Shown: in pieces, positions 44,829 through 54,257 of the stretch
Position numbering within the stretch: the first letter of the stretch is position 1
Layout of the letters: each line of letters opens with the position of its first letter
Origin: Sphingobacteriaceae bacterium
Lineage (GTDB): Bacteria; Bacteroidota; Bacteroidia; Sphingobacteriales; Sphingobacteriaceae
Direction of reading: 5' to 3'
Length of the DNA: 59,423 nt
Assembly: GCA_029266635.1 (NCBI GenBank)
Contig: JAQSWM010000014.1
Location: 1-59,423, forward strand
The notes under the pieces: model-generated
The model's database searches: none
What the model was told of the DNA's origin: nothing
The model's input: the letters and a program-made list of their open reading frames with translations, nothing else
Program-made: the position numbers and the translations under genes

Positions 44829-46685
44829 ATGAGCAAAACCCGCCATTTCAGTAAAAAACCTGTAAACACCATTGATCCGGAAACGCTCACCTTCAAAGAC
44901 CGGTTTAGAGCCCTGTCGAATCTCCCAGCGTTTTTAAAATTAGTTTGGCAAACAGATGCGAAAATGGCGACGGGAAGCGCCATTTTGCGTGTCCTTCGCT
45001 CGGCCGTGCCCGTTAGCATGCTTTATGTAGGAAAACTGATCATAGATCATGTGGTTGCTGCTACCCACGATGGCGCTGATCTTTCCCATGAAATTTTGTG
45101 GAAGCTGGTTCTTTTAGAATTTGCGCTCGCGATTGTAGCCGATGTGTTGAGCCGCGGCATCGCCTTGCTGGATAGCCTTCTCGGCGATCTATTCTCCAAC
45201 CACTCCTCCATCAAAATCCTTGAGCACGCAGCTACGCTCGATCTGGATCAGTTTGAAGATTCTGAGTTTTACGATAAACTGGAGCGTGCCCGGCAGCAGA
45301 CCATCGGCCGCACAATCCTGCTTTCGCAGGTGATGAGCCAGATTCAGGATTTGATCACGGTGGGATTTCTTGCCGTCGGGCTCTTGGCCTTCAATCCCTG
45401 GCTCATCCTATTGTTGCTGGTGGCGGTAATTCCTTCGTTCCTCGGCGAATCCCACTTTAACAACAAGACCTACATGCTTACCCGCGGGCAAACGCCTGAG
45501 CGCAGGGAGTTGGATTACGTGCGCTACATGGGCGCAAGTGATGAAACGGCAAAAGAGATTAAGATATTTAACCTTTCGGGATTTTTTACTGAGAGGTTCC
45601 GTGCGTTATCCACTAAGTTTTACCTCGACAACAAGAAGCTCGTTATCCGCAGAGCTTCCTGGGGAAGCTTCTTTTCCATGCTCGGGAGCCTTGGGTATTA
45701 CATCGCTTACGTCATTATCATATTCCAAACGCTTAACGGAAAATTATCAATCGGTACACTTACGTTTCTGGCGGGATCATTCCGGCAGATGAAAGGCTAT
45801 CTGGAGGGGATTCTTTCCCGTTTCACAGCGGTTTCGCAGGGTGCCATTTACCTTACTGACTTTTTTGAATTCTTCGAAATACAGCCAAGGATTGTTCAAA
45901 GCAAAGATGTGCTCCCTTTTCCGAAGCCTATCAGGTATGGTATAACCTTCGAGAACGTTGGATTCAAATATCATAAATCAGAGAGGTGGGCAAACCGGAA
46001 TCTGAATTTCACGCTTCATCCCGGAGAGAAGCTGGCTTTGGTAGGGGAGAACGGTGCAGGAAAAACTACCCTGGTGAAGCTTTTGGCTAGGCTTTACGAT
46101 CCAACTGAAGGGCGGATATTGCTGGACAATGTTGATCTGCGGAATTACGATCTCGCAGACTTGCGCCTGAACATGGGCATCATCTTCCAGGATTTTCTCC
46201 GGTATCAGATGACTTTAGCGCAAAATATCGCCGCGGGGAATATTGATGAACAGCATAACAGAGAGCTGATTGTTGCTTCCGCGAAAGCGAGCCTTGCTGA
46301 TGCGCTGGCAGGGAGGCTGCCGGGTGAATATGACCAGATGCTAGGGAAGCGATTTGCGGGAGGGGTGGACCTTTCGGGCGGGGAGTGGCAAAAGGTTGCG
46401 CTGGCACGTGCGTACATGAAAGATGCACAATTGCTGATCCTCGACGAACCAACTGCAGCGCTGGATGCACGGGCTGAGTATGAGGTGTTCCAACGCTTTT
46501 CGGAACTAACTTCCGGAAAGTCGGCTGTATTGATCTCCCACCGCTTTTCCACCGTGCGTATGGCCGACAGGATCCTTGTGTTGGAGAAAGGGGAGCTGAT
46601 TGAAATCGGCAGCCACCAGAGACTGCTTGAGAAAAAAGGCAGATATGCTGAGTTGTTTGAGCTGCAGGCGAAGGGGTATAAGTAG
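44829..46685 (+). CDS. ABC exporter, fused permease and ATPase
   Basis: The N-terminal half has about six membrane helices (about 50-330). The ATPase half shows Walker A GENGAGKTTLVKLL (about 408), signature LSGGEWQKVALARA (about 515), Walker B QLLILDEPTAALD and the H-loop LISHRFSTVRMAD. A GTG at 44796 would add 11 residues; I use ATG 44829, giving 618 residues. Its place after the beta-glucan synthase gene parallels the NdvA/ChvA exporters of rhizobia, but the sequence alone does not prove that substrate. The last about 158 bp of the gene recur in decayed form at 52187-52342. Confidence 0.88.
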   Translation: MSKTRHFSKKPVNTIDPETLTFKDRFRALSNLPAFLKLVWQTDAKMATGSAILRVLRSAVPVSMLYVGKLIIDHVVAATHDGADLSHEILWKLVLLEFALAIVADVLSRGIALLDSLLGDLFSNHSSIKILEHAATLDLDQFEDSEFYDKLERARQQTIGRTILLSQVMSQIQDLITVGFLAVGLLAFNPWLILLLLVAVIPSFLGESHFNNKTYMLTRGQTPERRELDYVRYMGASDETAKEIKIFNLSGFFTERFRALSTKFYLDNKKLVIRRASWGSFFSMLGSLGYYIAYVIIIFQTLNGKLSIGTLTFLAGSFRQMKGYLEGILSRFTAVSQGAIYLTDFFEFFEIQPRIVQSKDVLPFPKPIRYGITFENVGFKYHKSERWANRNLNFTLHPGEKLALVGENGAGKTTLVKLLARLYDPTEGRILLDNVDLRNYDLADLRLNMGIIFQDFLRYQMTLAQNIAAGNIDEQHNRELIVASAKASLADALAGRLPGEYDQMLGKRFAGGVDLSGGEWQKVALARAYMKDAQLLILDEPTAALDARAEYEVFQRFSELTSGKSAVLISHRFSTVRMADRILVLEKGELIEIGSHQRLLEKKGRYAELFELQAKGYK

Positions 46686-46955
46686 AGGCATCCACCGCTG
46701 AAGATGGTTTCAAGCCTTATGTCTTGCGGATTCTTGCGCTATTTTTCCACATTCCAGCATTTTTCCTGAAAAATTAATTCTATTGATAAATAGTCCTTAA
46801 CTTACCTCACGATATTGTTACTGTCGAAATGGTTGACAGAATTTGCAAGCTTATTCAGCAACAAGTCAGGATGCAATGCCATCTTTTGCAGCTTTAATCA
46901 GCCTATATGAGTTACTAAAAACCAATAATTATAAACTAAATCCAAAAACTAGATT

Positions 46956-49900
46956 ATGAGAAAACCTATACTATTTAGTTGGGTCATGTCTTTATGTCTT
47001 TGCATGATCACGAGCTCTCTGATGGCTCAGAGGGTTCCTATTAATGGGACTGTACTTTCAAAAGGAGGTGAACCGCTTCCGGGGGTATCAGTCAAGGCAT
47101 CTAACCCGGTTCGGGCAACTGTAACGAATGTACAGGGTAAATTCACAATTTCAGCAAGTCCGGGAGAGACGCTGGAATTTAGCTATGTTGGTTCTGTTAC
47201 CCAAAGCCAGAAAGCCGTAGATGATATGAAAGTTTATTTATCAGAATCATCTATAGAGTTAGAAGGTGTGGTGGTTACTGCCCTCGGCATCAAAAAAGAA
47301 CGAAAGGCATTGGGCTATTCAGTTACTGAGTTAAACGCTGAGGAGCTGATGAAAAATAAGAACACGAACATCGTGAATTCTCTTGCCGGTAAAGTTCCTG
47401 GTGTAAATATTACTCAGTTTGGAGGTTCGGCAGGTGCGGGGGCTTCTATCACTATTCGTGGTGGAAATTCAACTTCAGAAGGCCGCCAGAATCAACCACT
47501 ATTTGTCGTAGACGGTATCATTTACGACAACTCAACTACGGTAACCGGCAACTCTGGAACAGATGGTTTAACTCGCAGTAATACCACTTATTCTAACCGT
47601 GTTATGGATATCAACCCGGAAGATATCGAAAGCTTATCAGTTTTGAAGGGTGCCGCTGCTGCTGCCTTGTATGGCTCGCGGGCTGCTGACGGTGTGGTAA
47701 TTATAACTACCAAAAAAGGGAGTGAAGGGGTTACCAAGGTGAATTTTAGCAGCAGGTTAAGTACATCGTGGGCAAATAAGCTACCTGAAGTTCAAACCGT
47801 ATTTGGCACAGGTTCTTATGCAACCAATGGTGTTTTCAGTGACCTGAATTCGTACAGTTCCTGGGGACAAAAGCTTACATCAGCTAATACAACGTATGAT
47901 AATATTGGAAGTTTCTTTGAAAACGGCTCTATATACGATAATACCGTCAACGTGTCCGGTGGTTCAAAAAACGGTTCGTTCTATTTATCAGCCTCTAATT
48001 TTGATCAGTCGGGTATTGTTCCCGGCACTGGTTATGACAAAACTACATTCCGTTTTAATGGCCAGCAGAAATACGGGAATTTAACAGTAGATGCAAATGC
48101 AGCGTATTCGATTGCTAACATCGACAGAACATTGACAACTGCCGGTTTATACGGGAGTGGAGTGGGAAGCATGCAGGCACTATACAGTTGGCCAACAGTG
48201 TTGGATATTAAGAATTATGTGAATGGTGATGGAACGCAATTTCGTCCGTATTCCGGGACACTTAATTTGGAGAGCGATATTGACAACCCCTACTGGATTA
48301 TCAATAAGGACGATTTGACATCCAAAACCAACCGTATTACAGGTGGTGTTAGTGGTAACTATAAAATAGCTAACTGGTGGGATTTTACTGCCCGTTTAGG
48401 TTATGATCAATATGCCACGAACGACTATACCTATATCGCTCCGGGCTCGGCTCTTGTTCCCTTATATCAGAATGGACGCCTAAGTAAAGACTTGGTTGAC
48501 TATACCTTTCTTACCAGTACCCTGATGAGCAACTTCCATAAAACGTTCAAAGACTTTGATGCCCACCTGATGTTGGGCGCTACTTCTGAAAGCACTGAAA
48601 CAACAGGTCAGAACCATTGGGGGTATAATTTTATCACTGCAGGTACCATCAGTTTAGCCAACATTGGGACTACCAACAAGTTTTTTACTGATAGAACTAC
48701 AAAAAGACGCTTAATGGGTGCTTATGGAGAGGCCGGAGTCTCCTATAAAAGTATGGCTTATCTAACAGTCACCGGGCGCAATGACTGGTCATCCACACTG
48801 CCGATAGAAAACAGGTCTTATTTTTATCCTTCTGTAAGTGGTTCTTTTGTTTTCACAGAACTGTTGCCTGAAAACAATATACTTTCTTTCGGAAAAGTCA
48901 GGGCAAGCTGGGCACAGGTAGGAAAAGACGCCAATGCTTATGCGACACTTACGTATGTTAATCCTCCGTACACCATAGGCTCTTATACTGCTGTAGGTAA
49001 TCAATATTCTGCGGGAAACCCCATTTTAAAACCTGAAATTCAGGATTCCTGGGAAGTCGGCGGAGAGTTCAAATTTCTAAAAGGGCGTATTGGTTTAGAT
49101 TATACCTACTATCATAGCCAGACAAAGAATCAAATTGCGCAACCACGTTTAGCACAATCCGGCGGATTTATCTTCAGTTCACTTAACACCGGTTCTGTAG
49201 TTAACAAGGGTATGGAAATAGCACTTACAGGTAAACCTATACTAAAGAAGAACTTCTCATGGGATGTAATGCTTAACTTCTCCTACAACAGAGGCAGGTT
49301 GGGCGAATTCCTTCCGGGAGTTGCCTACTTTTACCCGACAGATGCCCAGTTTGGAACTGTTAAAGCCGCATCCATACCTAACGGGGGATATTTTTTAGGA
49401 ATGACCGGTCAACCGTACCTGCGTGAAGTGGATGCAAAAGGAGTTGAAATTGAAAACGGCCGCTATCAGGTTGACCCAACCACGGGTTTATATAAATTAA
49501 ACACTACCAACCCGGTAGTAGGTAATCGTGAACCGGATTTTATTGGTGGTTTTAATAACACGTTCCGGTACAAAAAACTTTCACTTGCGTTCCTGTTGGA
49601 TATCCGTAAAGGCGGTGATGTATTTAACGGTACAGAATATGCCTTGGTTTCCAATGGGTTAAGTAACAGAACGTTACTAAATGACAGGCAATCTGTCACC
49701 GTAAGTGGAGTTAACAGCAGCACAGGTGCAGATTTTACGCAAACCTATGAGGCCGGTAAAAATTATACCATTGGAAGTACAACTGTTGCAGGTACAGCCA
49801 TGATTCAGCGTTATTGGTCTAACTATGCAGCTAATTCATATAACTTCATCACTTCAGTGAATTGGTTAAAATTACGTTCTGTGTCATTGACCTACGATTT

Positions 49901-50108
49901 TGATGGTTTAGTGAAGAACGTAAAGGCTATTAAAGGCTTGTCGGCTACGGTAGTAGGTACCAACCTCTTAACATGGACTAATTATAAAGGAATGGATCCT
50001 GAAGTAAGTGCAGCGGGGGGAACAGGAGGGTCAGGCTCTACTGGGATAGATTACCTTGGAGTACCTGCAGTGAGCAGTGTTGCCTTCGGACTAAATCTTA
50101 CGTTTTAA
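46956..50108 (+). CDS. SusC/RagA-family TonB-linked outer-membrane receptor
   Basis: A signal peptide (to about residue 25) is followed by a CarboxypepD-like domain (NGTVLSKGGEPLPGVSVKAS, about 30-100), the SusC plug with ALGIKKERKALGYSVTELNA, ITIRGGNS and LKGAAAAALYGSRAADGVV (about 105-255), and a long TonB receptor barrel to the final GLNLTF. At 1050 residues it matches SusC proteins. Together with the SusD-like lipoprotein 16 bp downstream it would import a glycan, peptide or other oligomer across the outer membrane. No glycoside hydrolase, sigma/anti-sigma pair or regulator is adjacent, so the ligand is unknown. The 270-bp upstream gap shows no exact consensus promoter. Confidence 0.95.
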   Translation: MRKPILFSWVMSLCLCMITSSLMAQRVPINGTVLSKGGEPLPGVSVKASNPVRATVTNVQGKFTISASPGETLEFSYVGSVTQSQKAVDDMKVYLSESSIELEGVVVTALGIKKERKALGYSVTELNAEELMKNKNTNIVNSLAGKVPGVNITQFGGSAGAGASITIRGGNSTSEGRQNQPLFVVDGIIYDNSTTVTGNSGTDGLTRSNTTYSNRVMDINPEDIESLSVLKGAAAAALYGSRAADGVVIITTKKGSEGVTKVNFSSRLSTSWANKLPEVQTVFGTGSYATNGVFSDLNSYSSWGQKLTSANTTYDNIGSFFENGSIYDNTVNVSGGSKNGSFYLSASNFDQSGIVPGTGYDKTTFRFNGQQKYGNLTVDANAAYSIANIDRTLTTAGLYGSGVGSMQALYSWPTVLDIKNYVNGDGTQFRPYSGTLNLESDIDNPYWIINKDDLTSKTNRITGGVSGNYKIANWWDFTARLGYDQYATNDYTYIAPGSALVPLYQNGRLSKDLVDYTFLTSTLMSNFHKTFKDFDAHLMLGATSESTETTGQNHWGYNFITAGTISLANIGTTNKFFTDRTTKRRLMGAYGEAGVSYKSMAYLTVTGRNDWSSTLPIENRSYFYPSVSGSFVFTELLPENNILSFGKVRASWAQVGKDANAYATLTYVNPPYTIGSYTAVGNQYSAGNPILKPEIQDSWEVGGEFKFLKGRIGLDYTYYHSQTKNQIAQPRLAQSGGFIFSSLNTGSVVNKGMEIALTGKPILKKNFSWDVMLNFSYNRGRLGEFLPGVAYFYPTDAQFGTVKAASIPNGGYFLGMTGQPYLREVDAKGVEIENGRYQVDPTTGLYKLNTTNPVVGNREPDFIGGFNNTFRYKKLSLAFLLDIRKGGDVFNGTEYALVSNGLSNRTLLNDRQSVTVSGVNSSTGADFTQTYEAGKNYTIGSTTVAGTAMIQRYWSNYAANSYNFITSVNWLKLRSVSLTYDFDGLVKNVKAIKGLSATVVGTNLLTWTNYKGMDPEVSAAGGTGGSGSTGIDYLGVPAVSSVAFGLNLTF

Positions 50109-50124
50109 TTAATTGAAAATTATT

Positions 50125-52116
50125 ATGAAAAAAATAAAATATATTCTACTAGGCTGCATAGCAATGGCAGCTTTCACATCCTGTAAAAAATGGCTGGATG
50201 TTAACGTAGATCAGGATAATCCGAACAACCAGAGCGTGTTGATTGAGAATAGGTTGCCTTGGATCGAACATTTTTATATGTATTCGGCAGGAGTTACCAA
50301 CTATCGTGCAGCATGTCAGGCGGGGGTATATTACTCTTTAGCGGCTGCCCAAAATACGTTTTCTACAACATGGCAGTGTTCGAATTCCAATTCGACCACT
50401 CCTTACCAAACCTGGTTCGTGGCTACCTCTTCGAATGTAGTGGATATGTATAATACAGCCAAGAAGCAGGGAGCTTACCATTATATGGCTGCGGCCAATG
50501 TTTTTCATGCATTAGGTTACATGCAAATGCTTGATTTGTATGGTGAAATGCCTTACACAGAGGCTGGAACCGGAAATCCTAGCCCTAAGCCGGATAATGG
50601 AAAAACCATTTACTACGGATGTATGTCAAAATTGAATGAAGCCATTAGCTTGTTCAGCAAAACCCAGCAAGCTGGGGCACCTGCGCTTGCAGCCGGTGAT
50701 ATGATAAATAAAGGCAATGTAGATAAATGGATAAAATTGTGCTGGGGATTAAAAGCTCGTTACATGCTGAAATTGTCAAAAAAAGCAGATTTATATAACG
50801 CAGATTCGATTCTCTACTGTTTGTCAAAAGGTCCTCAGTCCAATGCAGATAACGTCGTTGAACAAAGCTTTAACAACAGTACTGTAACCGATTATTTGCT
50901 TGGAGATCCTATAGTGACAAACGGAAACTGGAATTATGCCGGCTACGGCAGCAATCAGCGTATTTCTCAGTTCCATTACAATTTATTAACAAACATGCGT
51001 AGTGCAGGTGTGACTGATCCGCGGATGACTAAGATTGTTCCCGCTTCGATGTCTAATGTTAAACTGGTAAATGGCAAGGTTCAATCTTTTAACTGGAACC
51101 GTTCGATAGGTGTGGACTCTTACAACTCGGCAGCGAGGCTATTGAAAGCAGGCAGTCCTACTTCTATAGTTACACCGACATATACGACTACTGATAAGAG
51201 CATAAAGTATACTATTTCTAATGCGACAGACCGAGCTGATTTTATCGCTTCTCTAGCCGCTAAAGGAAAAACCTATACGGTGAGCGGTAATGATGTTACT
51301 GTTTTATATCCGGCCGGTTCGATGTATATAAACAGTACCAATTATGTATTTGCGGGAGATACTGTTTATGTAAACTTACGCAGTAACTCTATTGCTACTT
51401 CAGGAATAGCAGATCAGCCAGAAACAGATGTGAATTGGTACGTTAATAAGGATGCTTATGCCGCCGGCGTGGTTGGTTCTACCGGTTCATTCCAAATTCA
51501 CCCGGTTTCTGATTTCGAAATTTTAACCTACCACGAAATGTGCTTCATTAAGGCTGAAGTATATATGAGAAAAGGAGATAAGGGAAGTGCTTATACAGCC
51601 TACAAAGCAGGTATTCAGGCACATTTGGATATGATGCAGGCAAAATTGATCGAATGGCAGAACACTTACGGAAAAACCAATCCGGATATGAGGCCGATGA
51701 GTTCATCCGATATTGCTGCCTATCTTTCAAGTAATGCGGTTGCTCAAAATGGAGGTGTTTTAACCATGCAAGACATCATGTTGCAAAAATATATTGCAAT
51801 GGGGTGTAGTATCGAAAACTGGAATGATATGCGCCGTTTGAACTATAGTGCAGGTAACATAGGAAGCTTTGGAGTGGTTTATCACGGATATGACAGGGGA
51901 CCTTTATTTACGGGCACCGCACAATTAACCGGAAGCAGTAAAACCGATCCAAGATATTGGATGCGCCGCTGGATGCTGCCGCCAACTTATGAGATCAATT
52001 ACAACTCTATAAATACACTGGCATTAAATCCACATGCCGGCGACCCTAATATCTGGTCTATGCCTGTATGGTGGGATTGTGCTACGGATGAGGAGTATCA
52101 AAATTATCTTAAGTAG
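50125..52116 (+). CDS. SusD/RagB-like (SusD-like_2) surface lipoprotein
   Basis: The lipoprotein signal MKKIKYILLGCIAMAAFTSC ends at Cys20, and KKWLDVNVDQDNPNNQS after it is typical of the SusD-like_2 family. TPR-like helices (YMAAANVFHALGYMQMLDLY, about 115-140; LTYHEMCFIKAEVYMRKG, about 470) and the C-terminal IENWNDMRR and WWDC fit the fold. ATG 50125 is used; the TTG at 50113 would put four residues before the signal. At 663 residues it is longer than usual. The extra part is probably about 345-450, a beta-rich insertion around TKTY-type repeats and a GDTVYVNLRSN stretch. It is the ligand-binding lid of the SusC partner and ends at a strong terminator. Confidence 0.92.
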   Translation: MKKIKYILLGCIAMAAFTSCKKWLDVNVDQDNPNNQSVLIENRLPWIEHFYMYSAGVTNYRAACQAGVYYSLAAAQNTFSTTWQCSNSNSTTPYQTWFVATSSNVVDMYNTAKKQGAYHYMAAANVFHALGYMQMLDLYGEMPYTEAGTGNPSPKPDNGKTIYYGCMSKLNEAISLFSKTQQAGAPALAAGDMINKGNVDKWIKLCWGLKARYMLKLSKKADLYNADSILYCLSKGPQSNADNVVEQSFNNSTVTDYLLGDPIVTNGNWNYAGYGSNQRISQFHYNLLTNMRSAGVTDPRMTKIVPASMSNVKLVNGKVQSFNWNRSIGVDSYNSAARLLKAGSPTSIVTPTYTTTDKSIKYTISNATDRADFIASLAAKGKTYTVSGNDVTVLYPAGSMYINSTNYVFAGDTVYVNLRSNSIATSGIADQPETDVNWYVNKDAYAAGVVGSTGSFQIHPVSDFEILTYHEMCFIKAEVYMRKGDKGSAYTAYKAGIQAHLDMMQAKLIEWQNTYGKTNPDMRPMSSSDIAAYLSSNAVAQNGGVLTMQDIMLQKYIAMGCSIENWNDMRRLNYSAGNIGSFGVVYHGYDRGPLFTGTAQLTGSSKTDPRYWMRRWMLPPTYEINYNSINTLALNPHAGDPNIWSMPVWWDCATDEEYQNYLK

Positions 52117-52134
52117 AAGATATTGAAGTGATAA

Positions 52135-52172
52135 AAAAGGGAACCAAATTAATTTGGTTCCCTTTTGTGTTT
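52135..52172 (+). terminator. strong terminator of the SusC/SusD operon
   Basis: AAAAGGGAACCAAATT and AATTTGGTTCCCTTTT form a perfect 32-bp palindrome at 52135-52166, followed by GTGTTTT. The flanking A and T runs suggest it works on both strands. Confidence 0.88.
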
Positions 52173-52186
52173 TATAATCTTCAATT

Positions 52187-52342
52187 GTATTGATTTCCCA
52201 CCGATTCTATCGTGCGCATGGTCGACGGGATCCTTGCGCTGGAGAAAGGACAGTTAATCGAAATCGGCAGCCACCAGGACTCCTGGAGAAAAAGGGAAGA
52301 TATGCGGAGTTGTTTGAGCTGCAGGCGAAGGGGTATAAATAG
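52187..52342 (+). pseudogene. decayed copy of the ABC exporter 3' end
   Basis: This stretch aligns with 46528-46685, the end of the ABC exporter gene. It has about 80-85% identity by eye, several single-base indels that break the frame, and shared runs such as GAAATCGGCAGCCACCAG and TTGTTTGAGCTGCAGGCGAA up to the stop codon. It codes only the H-loop to C-terminus region, so it is a truncated relic. Together with the intact gene it brackets the SusC/SusD pair as a direct repeat. Confidence 0.88.
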
Positions 52343-52366
52343 TGAGGTTCGGTAGTCCAATTGGGT

Positions 52367-52628
52367 CTATACTAAAGGTTCGATCGGGATCAATGTTTCG
52401 AGCTTCCTCGCTCTTTCCCAATTATCCATCAATTCATTTTTGTGCAGGGCTGCCCACTCAATAACAAGTCTTAAAACTCGTGGCGGAAGGCTGCCACTCC
52501 ATAACTCCAATCTCTGGATGTCGATCAATGCTTCGTGTTCTGCATACGCCGCGTGAAAATTGCGGCGGGTTGTGGTCACGATAGAACATTCGGATAATGA
52601 TGCCTAAAAACGGACTTATCTGTGGCAT
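52367..52628 (-). pseudogene. frameshifted DUF4160-family protein
   Basis: The gene begins ATG 52628 and reads MPQISPFLGIIIRMFYRDHN, then PPQ. It loses the family motif because of one extra base in the AAAATT run at about 52556-52561. Removing one base restores PPHFHAAYAEHEALIDIQRL and the C-terminal LPPRVLRLVIEWAALHKNEL that I recognise as DUF4160. The open part left over would be 70 residues with a chance N-terminus. It starts 1 bp after the DUF2442 stop. DUF4160 and DUF2442 genes often sit together; a toxin-antitoxin role has been suggested but is not proven. It may be an assembly error. Confidence 0.75.
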
Positions 52629-52629
52629 C

Positions 52630-52887
52630 TTACGCCGATTTTAGAATCTCTTCAGGATTTCGATTGAGCAATTCCGCATAGATTGTCAATGCGTCAATCT
52701 CAAGCTCATCGTTCCAAGCTATCGAGTAGCCAGTTGTATAAACATTAGCAAATTTAGTTGTGTCCTTCAACTCCCGAAAGATGCCTTGTTCTACCAATTG
52801 TGAAAGATCAGTTTCTCCCTTTGTTCCATCCTCAAATGAAATGGCAATTTTATAGTCGGAAAGCGCCTTGACTTCTATAGCTTTCAT
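52630..52887 (-). CDS. DUF2442-family protein
   Basis: An 85-residue protein with the DUF2442 pattern: MKAIEVKALSDYKIAISFED, then GTKGETDLSQLV, a FREL segment, and a C-terminal GYSIAWNDELEIDALTIYAE. It is the upstream partner of the frameshifted DUF4160 gene, 1 bp apart. DUF2442 proteins are small and cytosolic, with no confirmed activity; pairing with DUF4160 has led to the idea of a toxin-antitoxin-like unit, in which DUF2442 would be left without its partner here. Confidence 0.82.
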   Translation of the reverse strand: MKAIEVKALSDYKIAISFEDGTKGETDLSQLVEQGIFRELKDTTKFANVYTTGYSIAWNDELEIDALTIYAELLNRNPEEILKSA

Positions 52888-52951
52888 AATCAGCTTTTAT
52901 CAAAGTTAGGAATTGTTTGGTTAGCTATTCTTAGGATTATGGGAACTCAAA

Positions 52952-54172
52952 TCACTTAAACGCATTCAGCCCCGTCACATCCATTCCCGTTATCAGCAAA
53001 TGAACATCATGCGTGCCCTCGTAGGTAACTACAGATTCCAGGTTCATCATGTGCCGCATAATCGGGAACTCCCCGGTGATGCCCATGCCACCTAACATCT
53101 GCCGGGCTTCGCGGGCGATGTTTAAAGCCGTTTCCACGCTATTGCGTTTTGCCATCGAGATTTGCTCAGGCGTTGCACGATTCTCATTCTTCAAAGTGCC
53201 CAAACGCCACACCACCAGTTGTCCCTTTGTTATTTCGGTAATCATTTCAGCTAACTTCTTTTGCTGCAACTGGAATCCGCCTATTGGCCGTCCAAACTGC
53301 ACCCGCTCTTTCGAATAGCGCAAAGCGGTATCGTAACAGTCCATCGCTGCGCCCAAAGCTCCCCAGGCAATGCCGTACCGTGCCTGGTTGAGGCAGCTCA
53401 ACGGTCCTTTCATGCCCTTAACTCCCGGGAGAATATTTGCTTTCGGCACTTTAACATTGTCAAAGACGAGCTCGCCAGTGGCGGAAGCACGTAAACTCCA
53501 TTTACCATGTGTCTCAGGAGTAGAGAAGCCTTCCATTCCACGTTCTACTATCAGCCCGTGCACAATGCCTTCCTCGTTCTTTGCCCAAACCACAGCAATA
53601 TCCGCAAAGGGCGAATTCGATATCCACATCTTGGCTCCGTTTAGGATCACGTCATCGCCTGCATCTTTGAAATTAGAAACCATCCCGGCAGGATTGGAGC
53701 CGAAATCAGGTTCTGTCAGTCCAAAGCATCCCATCATCTCGCCTGTGGCGAGTTTCGGGAGATATTTTTGTTTCTGTTCTTCAGAGCCAAAAGCGAAGAT
53801 CGGGTACATTACCAGAGATCCCTGCACAGAAGCCGTTGAGCGGATTCCCGAATCTCCACGCTCAATCTCCTGCATGATAATCCCGTAAGAAATGTAGTCC
53901 AAACCCGCACCGCCATACTCCTGAGGGATTGTCGGTCCGAACGCCCCAATTTCCGCAAGCCCGGGCAACAAATGCTTTGGAAACTCTGCCCGCTGTGCAA
54001 AATCTTCAATCACAGGGCTCACTTCTTTCTTCACCCATTCGCGTACGGTGCTCCGCACAAGCTTGTGCTCTTCCGTAAGGAGTTCATCCAGCAAATAATA
54101 GTCAGGTGATTCGTACAGGTCTTTTTTCTGCGATCTATGTATCTGATCTTCGGTGTTTTGATGGCTCGACAT
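52952..54172 (-). CDS. acyl-CoA dehydrogenase, glutaryl-CoA dehydrogenase-like
   Basis: A 406-residue flavoenzyme of the acyl-CoA dehydrogenase family. Landmarks are the substrate-binding Arg in GIRSTASVQGSLVMYPI (about residue 108-124, the Arg typical of glutaryl-CoA dehydrogenases), GCFGLTEPDFGSNP (FAD/substrate loop, about 148-161), the flavin region ARYGIAWGALGAAMDCYDTA (about 265-285) and the catalytic Glu in VTYEGTHDVHLL (about 385-396). It would oxidise and decarboxylate glutaryl-CoA to crotonyl-CoA in lysine/tryptophan breakdown, or act on a related acyl-CoA. A possible -7 box lies just upstream. Confidence 0.9.
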   Translation of the reverse strand: MSSHQNTEDQIHRSQKKDLYESPDYYLLDELLTEEHKLVRSTVREWVKKEVSPVIEDFAQRAEFPKHLLPGLAEIGAFGPTIPQEYGGAGLDYISYGIIMQEIERGDSGIRSTASVQGSLVMYPIFAFGSEEQKQKYLPKLATGEMMGCFGLTEPDFGSNPAGMVSNFKDAGDDVILNGAKMWISNSPFADIAVVWAKNEEGIVHGLIVERGMEGFSTPETHGKWSLRASATGELVFDNVKVPKANILPGVKGMKGPLSCLNQARYGIAWGALGAAMDCYDTALRYSKERVQFGRPIGGFQLQQKKLAEMITEITKGQLVVWRLGTLKNENRATPEQISMAKRNSVETALNIAREARQMLGGMGITGEFPIMRHMMNLESVVTYEGTHDVHLLITGMDVTGLNAFK

Positions 54173-54194
54173 AAGTTCTCGGTAGGGGTTTTCT

Positions 54195-54202
54195 CAAAAG
54201 TA
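54195..54202 (-). promoter_or_regulatory. possible -7 box of the acyl-CoA dehydrogenase gene
   Basis: On the minus strand TACTTTTG fits TAnnTTTG, 22 bp before the ATG. No TTG is seen at -33, so support is partial. Confidence 0.4.
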
Positions 54203-54257
54203 GAAATAAATGCTTCACACTTTTAAACTATGATACATTTTGGGCATTTTTGCCGGT

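Noticed and set aside
46180-46713. 177-codon minus-strand open frame opposite the ABC ATPase domain.
   Set aside because: Antisense of the Walker A, signature and Walker B region; low-complexity and without motifs.
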